From assembly GCA_016927855.1 (NCBI GenBank), contig JAFGLV010000132.1, positions 1 to 64,000 of the forward strand: DNA of 64,000 nt. Reading direction: 5' to 3'. Numbering within the stretch: position 1 is the first letter of the stretch; each line of letters opens with the position of its first letter. The notes beneath the pieces were generated by a model that saw only the letters and a list, made by a program, of their open reading frames with translations, did no database searches and had not been told where the DNA came from. A program made the position numbers and the translations under genes. Shown in pieces: positions 41,602 through 50,531 of the stretch. The stretch comes from Sedimentisphaerales bacterium. GTDB lineage: Bacteria; Planctomycetota; Phycisphaerae; Sedimentisphaerales; Anaerobacaceae.

Positions 41602-42822
41602 TCAGTCGTTGGCTGAGCCGGGGCTGGGGATCGCGGCCTCCCAATTGTTGGGGTCGTCGCCGTAGCGCAAAACGGCCCGGCGGTTGAGCGACAGGCCCGA
41701 CCCGTCGGCTTCGACAGGCCAGGGGTCGATCCCATCCTCGAAACCTCCGCCATGCGAGCCGTCGCTGTAATCGACCCGGTCGATCTCGATCCAGTAGCGA
41801 GTACCCTGGTCGTCGAGGTCGCCTGGCTGGAGGAGCCGGATCCGATCGGCGTCGTTGGCCAGCTTGCCGGAGCCCCATTCAAAGACTTGCACGCCGGGAC
41901 CGATGGGGTAGGTCGCGCGCGCCAGCCGCTCGTCTTTGACCAGAAGCACATGCTCACCGGCCTGGAGCGTCACCGGTGCGTCCGCCGGAAACGCCAGCTC
42001 GATGCCGGCGTCGTCGGTGAAGCGCCAGGGTTCTAGCGAGATGAAGTCGAAAAGCGTCACCAACTGGCCACTGATGTTGAGAAGTTCGACGTACTCCGCG
42101 TCGCCATCGGCACCGGGATGATACATAATCTCGTTGATGATCACGGGCCCGACCAGGGGATAGGCGTTGACACCGTCCGGCGTCGGCTCGCTCAGGCGCA
42201 CGAAGGCGTGACTTCCGGTGCTGCGTTCGTGACGGCCGAATGAGACCCACGTCTCCGAGGCACCGAACGTTTCGGCGGTGAGGTAGTCCGGAAAGATCGG
42301 GTCATTGCCGGAATAAAGATAAAGACCCTCGCCATTCTCGCTCATCTTGAACGGGTTCAGCGTGTTGGGGTCCAGCGGGTTGCCAAAGCTCAGGTCCTCG
42401 TAGAAGACGAGATAGCTATTCGGCTCCGCTATGGTTCCCACCGGAATCTGGTACTTGTACAGATCGTCCTTGTCGTCGCTGAGCACCCAGCCTCCGACGT
42501 GGACGGCAATGGAGCTCGGATTGCTCAACTCGATCCAGTCCGGCGCGTCGTCGTGCGAATGGGCCAACAATTCGTTGATGACAATAGGGCACGTGACGTC
42601 GCCCCAGTGACGCGCCAGGCGGGCCAGGTCGATCCCGTTGACCTCACCGTCGCCATTCAAGTCGGCCGTCGGGCTCTCCGACGCCAGCCACTGCCCGGCG
42701 AACAGGACAAGATCGGCCTGGTCGACGCGGTAGTCATTGTTCAGATCGCCGGCCGGACTCTGGGCCCGAGCCGCTGCGCCCAACGCCAAGAGGAGACAGA
42801 TTGTCAGAAGGCAGGATCGCAC
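41602..42822 (-). CDS. Dockerin-like/lamin-tail exported protein
   Basis: This protein of about 406 residues probably starts at GTG 42822 (AGGGGG spacing 9); TTG 42828 overlaps the upstream stop and is an alternative. A signal peptide is followed by two dockerin-type EF-hand-like repeats (DLNNDYRVDQADLVLFAGQW, DLNGDGEVNGIDLARLARHW). Two lamin-tail domains follow (INELLAHSHDDAPDWIELSN, INEIMYHPGADGDAEYVELL). The dockerin-like part could dock onto cohesin partners, but no cohesin is visible. It is coupled to the upstream CotH gene. Confidence 0.8.
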   Translation of the reverse strand: MRSCLLTICLLLALGAAARAQSPAGDLNNDYRVDQADLVLFAGQWLASESPTADLNGDGEVNGIDLARLARHWGDVTCPIVINELLAHSHDDAPDWIELSNPSSIAVHVGGWVLSDDKDDLYKYQIPVGTIAEPNSYLVFYEDLSFGNPLDPNTLNPFKMSENGEGLYLYSGNDPIFPDYLTAETFGASETWVSFGRHERSTGSHAFVRLSEPTPDGVNAYPLVGPVIINEIMYHPGADGDAEYVELLNISGQLVTLFDFISLEPWRFTDDAGIELAFPADAPVTLQAGEHVLLVKDERLARATYPIGPGVQVFEWGSGKLANDADRIRLLQPGDLDDQGTRYWIEIDRVDYSDGSHGGGFEDGIDPWPVEADGSGLSLNRRAVLRYGDDPNNWEAAIPSPGSAND

Positions 42823-42824
42823 GG

Positions 42825-45800
42825 TCAATTTCCCCCTGTCGGCGTCAGAGCGTCGGCATAGCCGGGTGAGCCACCGGCACCGGTGCTGCACTGCCAGGCA
42901 TTCTTGTCGGCGTACAGGCTTGGGTCGGTTGCGCCGGAGTCCCTGATCGTCAGTGAGTATCCCAAGCCGTCGGTCAGGTCGTACCAGTCATCCTGGAAGC
43001 TGAAGTCATGGATTGCCCGACCGGCCGCATCACGCAGCTCAATCCGCTCGCCGGCGTTGTTGAGACTGCCTGTATATTGACCGGCGACAGGGACGTCGGA
43101 CCCATACCTGGCCTGAAACGCGTCAAGGTCCCGAACCACGACGAGGTAACCGCCGGGCGCCAGGTCCACGCTGGGGAAGGCGAAGTCTACGCCGTCGGTG
43201 AATCGGACGAGGTTCAGGTTGATAGTCTCGGCGCCGACGTTCGTCAATTCGATGTACTCGCAGTTGGGATCGTCGGGACCGCCCAGCTCGATTGGATGGT
43301 ACATAATCTCGCTGATCCGCAAGCTCTCGGCGACCGGTCCGACTGCAAACGTTGCTTCCGCCAGGCCGCTCCAGGGACTGTAGGGGTTGTTCGCCACGAG
43401 CACGCGTGCTTTGATCTGCGTGCTGGCGCCGAGGGAAATCGGTCCCGTGTAGGTGTGAACCGCGTCACTCATCCCGCCGGCAGTGGGCGAGGAGGCTTGG
43501 CCGGCGATCAGCTCGGCATCGATGAGGAAATCCGAGCTGGTCGACGACGAGTTCAGCGCGTGGATGGCCAGCAGGTTCAGCCCTTTGCGCAGCAGGCCCG
43601 CGTGGGCGGAAACGTCGAACTGCTCGAAGCTCAGTGCGTCGGTGTCGTCGTGATTGCCGTCGGCGCGGGAATTCCACGCCGGTGTCCCGGTGAACAGAGC
43701 ACGCTGTATCTCGACGCCGTTAAGGTAGGCGACGAAGCCGTCGTCGTAGCGCATCCGCAACGCCATGACATCGATCGTGCCGGGGTCTTCGGTGACCACG
43801 AACGGAATGCGGATGAAGCAACTGGTTTGGCGGCCATACATCAGGCTCTGCACATCGATATCGAAGAACGCTTCATAGCCGCGGCTGGACTCGTAGCCTA
43901 CGCCGCCGGTGCCGCCGGTCCAGGTCGAATCGTTGAAGGTGGCGCCGCCGCGCCAGGCGTTGTCGACGGGACCGTCAGGCACGAGCACGCGTTTGGCCGC
44001 GCCGGCCTCCACCAGTGTGACTGTGTCCACTGTCGTCGGTGCTGCCTGAGGTGGGCGCGGATCGGAACCGTCGAGCGTGTAGTAGAGCAGGCCGGCGCCG
44101 TGCGGATTGGTCAGGCTCACCAGGCCGCCTGTTTCGAGATGACCGCCATCCGGCGAAATCACCGGCGGTGCGACGAACTGTGCATCCACCCATGTGCAGC
44201 GGGTTTCGAGCCATTGCTTGAGATGCTCGATTTCTCCCTGGAAACCTCCGAAGCGCGGTCCCTGCCCAGGCCAGCGCTGGTAATTGCGCGCCTGCGCCTC
44301 CCAAATCTCCGCCGCCAGGATGTCGATGGTAGCATTGAGATTCTCGGTGCTGAAGCTGCCGCGACGCAGCTCGTACCACCGGTCGATGTACTTCTGCCAG
44401 AAGTCGACGTCCTCGAAGAGCCGGTTCCACCAGACGTAGTTGTGGTAATCCGTTCCGTCTCCGGTTCCGTGCCAACTCTGGGCGTTGTTGTCCCGACCGT
44501 CCGTCGAATCCAAGGCGCGATCGAAGTCCCACAACGGACCCATCTCGAGCTTGCCGGCGCGGGTCTTATACAGGAACGTGCTCAGGCGCAGCGCGTCGAC
44601 GTTCATCGTCAGCATGTTGAGCAGGTTATGGTCGATAAAGGAGTTCACGTCGATGTAGTGTGCGTAGCCGGTGACCGGGTGGGCGAAGGCCGGCCCATAC
44701 AGCGCATCCTCGAAGTCGTTGAGGTAGCCTCGAATCCAGGCCGACTGCACCGAGGTGATTTCCGACTCCTTCGGGTCCACGTAGCACAGCGTTCCGTCAC
44801 CGAAGGTGGGATTACCTCGCGCGGTGCGAAAGCCGCTGTCGCCGGGGTCGGGCCGGTCGATCTTCAACATGTACCCGCCGCTGATCCTGGGCTCGGTGCT
44901 GTCCCACGGTTCGAGCTTCTCGATATCGACGCGGTCCTCACCTCGCTTGATCTTCTCCATAAGGATGTAAAGCCCGACGTAGTCGCCCGCTGAGATGGTG
45001 CCGTCGTTGGCGTTGAGATACATCTCGACGAAACGAGAGCGCACCGCGTAGCGTCCGATCTGGTTGCTCAGGTCGAACACGAAGGCGTTGTTGATCAGGG
45101 CGCGATCGTAGTTGAAGGGCGCATAGAGGATCCAGTCGGAATCGGCCGGCAAGCCGAGCAGCGACGCATCGCAATCCCGGCCGTACTCGTCACGCAGTTC
45201 CAGCGCATAGGACGGTTTGGCTACCCCCTGCGTGCTGGAGCCTCGTCGTTTGAGGCCGGCGCGTCCGTAGAAATCGGCCGGGTCGGTGATGTGTGCACGT
45301 CCGTCGTCGCCGGCGTCGATGAATACCGTATAGACCTTGGCGAAGCTGCTGCCGATGCTCTGACGGCTGGTATCCACGATGACGATGGGCAGGTTCGAGC
45401 TGAAGCCTATCACGTCGTCGGAGAGGGCCAGATACGTTTGGCTGACCGCCGCGCTGGGCGCTTTGCCTGGTTCGTAGGCGCGGGCGATGACTTCGCGCGT
45501 GCTAAGGATCGGCAGGGGACTGGTGTACACCCTCGACGTCAGGTCCGGCGGATCGCCGTCGAGCGTATACCGGACCTCACCGGCCGGGTTTGGCGAGCTG
45601 AGCTCCAGGAGGATGAAGCCGGTGAACGCTCCGCCCTCATGCGAGAATATCGGCGGATCGGAGATGGCAGCGTATCCGGGAGCATTGGCGCGGCCCGGCG
45701 TGGGGTCGGTGAAGTACTGCGGCGTCCCGGCGTAGAGCCCATACGAGATATCGGTCTGTTGCGGCGGAAAGCCTGGCTCGGCGTCTCCGGCGCCGGGTGA

Positions 45801-46262
45801 TCCGTAGGCGTGCGCCACCTTCAGGTCAGGCCCGACCAGCGCGAGATACTCGCCCTCAGCCGCCAGCGAGAAGTTCGCGTGGTAGCGTCCCTGATCGTCC
45901 CGGTAAGGCCAGTTCTCCGGGTGGTCCTCCTCCTGAATCCCCGAGGCGCAGACGACGAGATAGGCACCTGCCGGCACCGGGAGGGGAGGGAGAGCCCATT
46001 TGGCCGGGACGTTCGGATCGTCCGTCAGATACCAGCCGGCGAGGTTCTGGGTCGTCGTGCCGCGGTTGTGCAGTTCGATCCAGTCGGGGTATACGGTTCG
46101 ACCCTGGATCCGGGTCGGCATCACAGTCTCGTTGACAGCCATGAACTCGCTGATTGCCAGAGGTGACTCGCTCGTCTGGCCGGCGGCTACGGCGGTACCG
46201 AGAGCCATCAGGGAGAGGATCATCACCTTGGTGGACGCCGTCGCATCACGACATGCCTTCAT
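42825..46262 (-). CDS. Large CotH/lamin-tail exported protein
   Basis: This 1145-residue protein has a signal peptide (KVMILSLMALGTAVAAGQ) and ATG 46262 behind AGAAGG. Domains in order: lamin-tail (about 30-140, ISEFMAVNETVMPTRIQGRT, YPDWIELHNRG); a chitobiase-C-type segment (GEVRYTLDGDPPDLTSRVYT); a CotH kinase-like domain (about 310-640: LKRRGSSTQGVAKPSYALEL, GLYILMEKIKRGEDRVDIEK, PLWDFDRALDSTDG); another chitobiase-type segment (GLLYYTLDGSDPRPPQ); a fold with FFDIDVQSLMYGRQTSCFIR; and a terminal lamin-tail domain (ISEIMYHPIELGGPDDPNCE). CotH domains phosphorylate spore-coat proteins in Bacillus; here activity is untested. The stop overlaps the possible start of the downstream gene. Confidence 0.88.
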   Translation of the reverse strand: MKACRDATASTKVMILSLMALGTAVAAGQTSESPLAISEFMAVNETVMPTRIQGRTVYPDWIELHNRGTTTQNLAGWYLTDDPNVPAKWALPPLPVPAGAYLVVCASGIQEEDHPENWPYRDDQGRYHANFSLAAEGEYLALVGPDLKVAHAYGSPGAGDAEPGFPPQQTDISYGLYAGTPQYFTDPTPGRANAPGYAAISDPPIFSHEGGAFTGFILLELSSPNPAGEVRYTLDGDPPDLTSRVYTSPLPILSTREVIARAYEPGKAPSAAVSQTYLALSDDVIGFSSNLPIVIVDTSRQSIGSSFAKVYTVFIDAGDDGRAHITDPADFYGRAGLKRRGSSTQGVAKPSYALELRDEYGRDCDASLLGLPADSDWILYAPFNYDRALINNAFVFDLSNQIGRYAVRSRFVEMYLNANDGTISAGDYVGLYILMEKIKRGEDRVDIEKLEPWDSTEPRISGGYMLKIDRPDPGDSGFRTARGNPTFGDGTLCYVDPKESEITSVQSAWIRGYLNDFEDALYGPAFAHPVTGYAHYIDVNSFIDHNLLNMLTMNVDALRLSTFLYKTRAGKLEMGPLWDFDRALDSTDGRDNNAQSWHGTGDGTDYHNYVWWNRLFEDVDFWQKYIDRWYELRRGSFSTENLNATIDILAAEIWEAQARNYQRWPGQGPRFGGFQGEIEHLKQWLETRCTWVDAQFVAPPVISPDGGHLETGGLVSLTNPHGAGLLYYTLDGSDPRPPQAAPTTVDTVTLVEAGAAKRVLVPDGPVDNAWRGGATFNDSTWTGGTGGVGYESSRGYEAFFDIDVQSLMYGRQTSCFIRIPFVVTEDPGTIDVMALRMRYDDGFVAYLNGVEIQRALFTGTPAWNSRADGNHDDTDALSFEQFDVSAHAGLLRKGLNLLAIHALNSSSTSSDFLIDAELIAGQASSPTAGGMSDAVHTYTGPISLGASTQIKARVLVANNPYSPWSGLAEATFAVGPVAESLRISEIMYHPIELGGPDDPNCEYIELTNVGAETINLNLVRFTDGVDFAFPSVDLAPGGYLVVVRDLDAFQARYGSDVPVAGQYTGSLNNAGERIELRDAAGRAIHDFSFQDDWYDLTDGLGYSLTIRDSGATDPSLYADKNAWQCSTGAGGSPGYADALTPTGGN

Positions 46263-46701
46263 TCTGCCTTCTCTTCCTCATCGGGCTGCGGGCGGACAAC
46301 GGCGCTGGCACTATTATCGGCCCCGGAGACGATGGATGATTCCATGGACGTTACCCATTTTATCAAATGCTCTCTCCTGCGTCAATGTCGCGAGTGACCG
46401 GCCCAGGCACGGGTGCGATGGACGGACACGAGTTGCCTCGCCAACAGCTTCCATAAAGCGTCCAGGGCCCGTGTGCCGCCTGATCCACCGTGGCCGCACC
46501 CCCGTATGTCGCCGGCCCTCAGGAATTGTACTCGGGCAATTCGAGGAAATACCTGATTGTTGTGGGGGTTTCTCGATGATATGACGCTGGGGACGGTCAG
46601 GATCGTCCGGAGTGAAGAACGTCGTGAAGAGGGTCTTTCAACTGAACGTGAGAGTGAGGTTTCATCACAACGGATACGGGGGGCCATGGAAGGAGATAGG
46701 T
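46263..46701. other. Divergent intergenic region upstream of the cytochrome c peroxidase and CotH genes
   Basis: No gene was recognised. A frame opens at 46612 in phase with the peroxidase but its 30 codons lack homology-like character, and the ATG at 46702 has the ribosome binding site. Confidence 0.45.
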
Positions 46702-48009
46702 ATGAAGTTCTCGCAAGCGAATTCGGCAGCGTGCCGCAAGAAGTGCCTGATGAAGCCTTGGGGATGCATCCTTGTGGTGTTCCTGTCTGTGTCAGCCGCC
46801 TCGGTTCCCGCAGAGGAGGTTGAGCTGACCTTGCTCGAAAGGCTGGGAAAGGAGATCTTCAACGACAAGATTTCCGTTCCCGCCGAGTCGATGTCTTGTG
46901 CGGATTGCCACGCTCCGGAGGCCGGCTGGACCAGTCCGGATGCGACGTTGAACGAGACGGTCGGCATCATTCCGGGCGCGACGGGATTCTCCGCCAACCG
47001 CTCGCCCAACAGCGCGGCGTATGCGGCGTTTTCACCGTTGTTCGACTATGACGAGGCGTTGGGCTTCTATGGCGGCAACATGTGGGGCGGGCAGGTCCAC
47101 GGCTATCGCCTCGGCCATCCGACCTCCGACCAGGCGTTGTTTCCCATCGTCAGTCCGGTCGAGCATGGAAACAACGAGATCGACGTACTGATGACTATCG
47201 CCGAGTCGAACTATGCGTATCTGTGGGCTAAGGTTTTCGACGCGCCGGTTGACACGGAGACCACGACGGGGCCGTTCGAGTTCTTCGGCGGGGTCCCCTA
47301 TGCGGATTACTACAAGGTCGGGTTGGTTCTGGGGGCATACCAGATGTCGAAAGAGGTCAGCCAGTTTTCCTCGAAGTACGATCTCTACCTCCAGGGCCAA
47401 GTGGCCCTGACAGACCTCGAAATGGACGGTCTGGCCGTGTTCAACGGCAAAGGTCACTGCTCCTCGTGTCACATCAGCGAGCCGGGCCCCGAAGGGGAGC
47501 CACCGCTCTTTACGGACAACCGCTTCTGGAACATCGGCGTGCCCAAGAATCCCGCTCTTCCTACGTATGCATTTGACCCCAATTTCATCGATCTGGGCCT
47601 GGGCCAGACGCTGCGTGACATGGCCGATCCGAACACCTTCAGTCCGTTTGCTGAGCACTGGCGCAGCGAGCCGTTCGCGCCGCCGACCATGCTGGCCATG
47701 ACGGACGAGCAGCTTCTGGCTTACGCGGCGGAATCGGATGGGAAGTTCCACACGCCGACGCTACGCAACATCACGAAGGCGCCGTATCCGGAGTTTGTCA
47801 AAGCGCACATGCACAACGGAGCCATCAAGACGCTGCTGGACGCGATCGAGTTGCACAATGCGCGGGACGCGTTTCCCGACCCGCCCGAATTCGCGGGCAA
47901 TATGGAGACAGAACTCATCGGTAACTTGGGTCTGACCTTGGAAGAGAAGCTCAGTTTGATTGCTTTCCTGGGTACCCTAACCGATGGCTACGATCCAGCC
48001 GGTCCCTGA
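46702..48009 (+). CDS. Di-haem cytochrome c peroxidase-like protein
   Basis: This 435-residue protein starts at ATG 46702 (AAGGAGATAGG). A signal peptide precedes two haem c motifs: CADCH at residue 66 and CSSCH at 253. Further features are LERLGKEIFNDKISVPAESM and FHTPTLRNITKAPY with the usual C-terminal His region (HMHNGAI). This is the CcpA/MauG type, which reduces peroxide or oxidises protein residues in the periplasm. No dedicated electron donor gene is adjacent. Confidence 0.9.
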   Translation: MKFSQANSAACRKKCLMKPWGCILVVFLSVSAASVPAEEVELTLLERLGKEIFNDKISVPAESMSCADCHAPEAGWTSPDATLNETVGIIPGATGFSANRSPNSAAYAAFSPLFDYDEALGFYGGNMWGGQVHGYRLGHPTSDQALFPIVSPVEHGNNEIDVLMTIAESNYAYLWAKVFDAPVDTETTTGPFEFFGGVPYADYYKVGLVLGAYQMSKEVSQFSSKYDLYLQGQVALTDLEMDGLAVFNGKGHCSSCHISEPGPEGEPPLFTDNRFWNIGVPKNPALPTYAFDPNFIDLGLGQTLRDMADPNTFSPFAEHWRSEPFAPPTMLAMTDEQLLAYAAESDGKFHTPTLRNITKAPYPEFVKAHMHNGAIKTLLDAIELHNARDAFPDPPEFAGNMETELIGNLGLTLEEKLSLIAFLGTLTDGYDPAGP

Positions 48010-48192
48010 CCGGCACGTCGCGACGAGCCAGACGGGGCAGTCTCCGACGCGCGTCCTTCTGATATCCATGTGCGTGCGGATTGTGACCACTATTCCACAC
48101 GCATTCAACAACGTCCTTGGGTGGCGCGCCGTTTCTCATCCCGTGTACTGCGTTCAGGGCAAGGGCGGTTTCTGATTGGCCGCAGGTTGGGC

Positions 48193-48450
48193 CTATCGCT
48201 CTGGCGCTGTCTGGGCGTCGAGGCAGCCTCGCCAGCGCTGGACGATCTCGGCCTGTTCGCCCGCGTACCGGTCGGGCTGGAAGCCGAAAGTGCGCCTGGT
48301 AGCGCTTCGCAGGAGGTTGGCAGCACACTCCCGTGCTTCCGGGCTGCGGTTGTCGAGATGGGCGGCGGCGATATCCAGATTCTCACGACGGTGGCCCCGG
48401 AAGAAACCCGAGTCGATATCAGCTGTCCGCCCTGCGCGGCTGGGTGATCG
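48193..48450 (-). pseudogene. HEAT-like protein C-terminal remnant
   Basis: The minus strand encodes NLDIAAAHLDNRSPEARECA, then NLLRSATRRTFGFQPDRYAG and EQAEIVQRWRGCL before a TAG. The helix-turn-helix character and the closing G-F-x-P-D-R-Y ... V-x-R-W-R pattern resemble C-terminal HEAT repeats of planctomycete proteins. No start or upstream repeats are present. A second fragment is at 49528. The stretch 48010-48192 holds nothing recognisable. Confidence 0.4.
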
Positions 48451-48452
48451 CC

Positions 48453-49061
48453 TCACCTGAGTGGTTGTGGCTGCAATCGGTAGGGACCATCTTTGTCGAT
48501 CGAGACAGCCAGTCTGACGGTCCCTTTCCACGTTGCTTTGTTGTGTTCACTTGGCTCGGAAATGAGGCAGAAGTCAATGGTGTATTGCCCCGCCCGACGG
48601 AGTTCCGGGAACGTATTCTCCAACTCGAAGCACCACGACTGTGAATTCCTGGTCAATCGCGAAGATTGGAGCAGACGTGTCACCGGACGTTGGACATAAT
48701 CGCCATGGAGGCCCGTCATTTCAAGAGTCCTGCTATCGCGATTGCGTATTTCGATGGTGTTCTTGTATCCAATCTGCCCGCTAAGCGGCATGACAAGCGG
48801 CGTAGGGAAGGAAATGGGGTCCTCGCCCAGATTGGCGATAGTCACGACGGCCACTGTCTTGTGCTGCTCATCACCGGGAACCACGGTAAGGCAGAAATCG
48901 AGCCCATCCACCGTTCTTGATGCTCTCTTCGCCTGGATCTCCTGGCTGAGAATGCCCGTGTCCGATTGGTTGTTCGAGTTGACCAGCTCGGCATTCGACA
49001 GAAGCAAGGCGGTGCTTGACAGAGCAATGGCCAGCAGTTTGGTACTTCTCTGGGTATGCAT
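48453..49061 (-). CDS. Hypothetical exported protein
   Basis: This 202-residue protein starts at ATG 49061 behind GAGAAAGGA. A signal peptide-like N-terminus (TKLLAIALSSTALLLSNAEL) is followed by a soluble region with FCLTVVPGDEQHKTVAVVTI, ISFPTPLVMPLSG and GQYTIDFCLISEPSEHNKAT, consistent with a beta-sandwich. No family recognised. The base composition is lower in GC than its neighbours, consistent with the accessory zone. Confidence 0.6.
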   Translation of the reverse strand: MHTQRSTKLLAIALSSTALLLSNAELVNSNNQSDTGILSQEIQAKRASRTVDGLDFCLTVVPGDEQHKTVAVVTIANLGEDPISFPTPLVMPLSGQIGYKNTIEIRNRDSRTLEMTGLHGDYVQRPVTRLLQSSRLTRNSQSWCFELENTFPELRRAGQYTIDFCLISEPSEHNKATWKGTVRLAVSIDKDGPYRLQPQPLR

Positions 49062-49336
49062 GTCCTTTCTCCACAACGTGACGTCTCTTGGTTTGCGACG
49101 TGCCTATCAAGTCTCCAAGGGCGTGCGGCACACACCGTTCCTTCATTCACCTTCGGGTTCATACACGGCCACAGGGCTCAGAACCAACACCTATTGTAGT
49201 TCGGATACAAGACCCATCCAAGAAGAAATGCGAGCCAGCCAGGTCGCGACCCGAGTGACCGGGCCGACGGTGGCAATGGGGGTCCATGTGACAACCCCGC
49301 CCTCGGGGGTGAGTTGATTGCCGCCTCACCGGGAGC

Positions 49337-49367
49337 GTGGAGACGCAAGACCTTGCGTCTCTACCAC
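49337..49367. repeat. Short palindrome
   Basis: GTGGAGACGCAAG and CTTGCGTCTCTACCAC form a near-perfect hairpin with a 2-3 base loop. Similar short palindromes are widespread as dispersed intergenic repeats; only this copy is seen here. Confidence 0.7.
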
Positions 49368-49527
49368 TTTTCATTCTCAGCCGAAGGCGGCTGGGCTGCA
49401 TGGGGACGGGCAGCTACACGACCTGGGATCGGCAAGGCGGGTTCGAAACGCGTCCCTACAGGGATCGGACGGCGCTCGAACCGACGATACTTCGGGGCAT
49501 CATGGCCTTGGGATGGTCTTTGTTTGC

Positions 49528-49690
49528 TCAGCGGTCGGGTGTTATCTGGGTGCTCAGATAGTCCCTCCAGCGTTGGACGATTTGCTCCTGCTGTCCGGCG
49601 AATCGGTCACCTGCAAAAGACGCAGATTCTCGTGCGGCTGCCGTCCACGCGGGTGAAGCTCTCTGGCCGATTCTCCCTCGTTTTGGGCTT
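49528..49690 (-). pseudogene. Second HEAT-like remnant with a frameshift
   Basis: The minus strand reads DRFAGQQEQIVQRWRDYLST then QITPDR, close to the fragment at 48193 (DRYAGEQAEIVQRWR). Upstream, ENLRLLQ-like sequence is in another frame, so a frameshift separates the two halves. No complete gene is present. Confidence 0.4.
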
Positions 49691-49722
49691 GTGGTTCGGT
49701 GACAGCGTGTTAGGATCGGTGA

Positions 49723-50457
49723 ATGGGCGATGCACCTGGCCGCCGCGAATTCGTCACCACGCACTGGAGCCTGGTGGTCGCGGCCCAGGGCGACGACGCG
49801 AGTCAGACCCGCGCCCGTGCGGCTCTGGAGGAGCTGTGCCGGGCCTATTGGTATCCTCTCTATGCCTTCGTACGCAGCCGGGGCTACTCCGCGACCGACG
49901 CACAGGACCTGACGCAGGCGTTCTTCGCCCAGATCATCGAGACACGCGGGTTAGCCTCGGCCCAGCGCGCGCTAGGACGGTTTCGTTCCTACCTGCTTGG
50001 CGCGATGAAGCACTTTCTGGCTAACGAATGGCACCGGGCACGAGCGCGAAAGCGGGGCGGCCAGGTGCGGTTCATCGAATGGGAGGCGCTGGAGCCGGAG
50101 GCACGCTACGCCGGCGCCCTCGGACTGTCGCACGATCCGGAGCATCTCTTCGACCGCGAATGGGCGCTGCAAACCGTCGCCGGCGCCCTGCAGACGCTGC
50201 GCGACGAGATGGCGCAGGCCGGCAAGACCGAGCAGTTCGACGCGCTCAAGGGCACCCTCACCGGCCAGGACGAGTCGCCTCAGGACCAGATCGCGGCACG
50301 ACTGGGCATGAGCGAAGGCGCAGTCAAGGTGGCCGTACACCGCCTGCGGCAGCGTTACCGCGCGCTGCTGAGACAGGCGGTCGCTCAGACCGTCGGCAAC
50401 GAAGCGGACCTCGACGACGAAATGCGCTATTTGATCGCGGTCTTGCGGAGACGCTAG
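49723..50457 (+). CDS. ECF-like RNA polymerase sigma factor (T-T-H-W-S-L type)
   Basis: This 244-residue protein has the N-terminal REFVTTHWSLVVAAQ, region 2 (YWYPLYAFVRSRGYSATDAQ, DLTQAFFAQIIE) and region 4 (DQIAARLGMSEGAVKVAVHR, LRQRYRALLRQ). This type is found next to serine/threonine kinase genes in Planctomycetes. It precedes a damaged kinase gene and the 65-bp leader listed separately, so it probably once controlled that kinase. It appears intact. Confidence 0.93.
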   Translation: MGDAPGRREFVTTHWSLVVAAQGDDASQTRARAALEELCRAYWYPLYAFVRSRGYSATDAQDLTQAFFAQIIETRGLASAQRALGRFRSYLLGAMKHFLANEWHRARARKRGGQVRFIEWEALEPEARYAGALGLSHDPEHLFDREWALQTVAGALQTLRDEMAQAGKTEQFDALKGTLTGQDESPQDQIAARLGMSEGAVKVAVHRLRQRYRALLRQAVAQTVGNEADLDDEMRYLIAVLRRR

Positions 50458-50466
50458 GGTTTCTCT

Positions 50467-50531
50467 GTAACCTGCCGGCGCGGTCCTTTCAGGAACAAGT
50501 GCATGAAACTCAGTCTGGACGTTGATTCATG
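50467..50531 (+). promoter_or_regulatory. Duplicated 65-bp leader, copy 1, with GTAACC box
   Basis: GTAACC followed by GCCGGCGCGGT and CTTTCAGGAA, then ATGAAAC ... GATTCATG. Copy 2 is at 54499-54563, the same length with no gaps and 53 of 65 identical positions. GTAACC resembles the -35 box of ECF sigma promoters; position after the sigma gene and before the kinase suggests a target promoter. Confidence 0.6.

Larger units (their letters stand above)
49062..49722. other. Gene-poor stretch with palindromic repeats
   Basis: No intact gene. It contains the palindrome at 49337-49367, a GC-rich stretch with GTTCGAAACGCGTCCCTACA near 49440-49460, and the HEAT-like fragment at 49528-49690 (minus). 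TTAGGAT at 49708 may be the -10 region of the sigma gene. Confidence 0.45.

Noticed and set aside
46612-46701. 30-codon upstream extension of the cytochrome c peroxidase
   Set aside because: The extension has no signal-peptide character, and ATG 46702 has an AAGGAGA ribosome binding site followed by a proper signal sequence.
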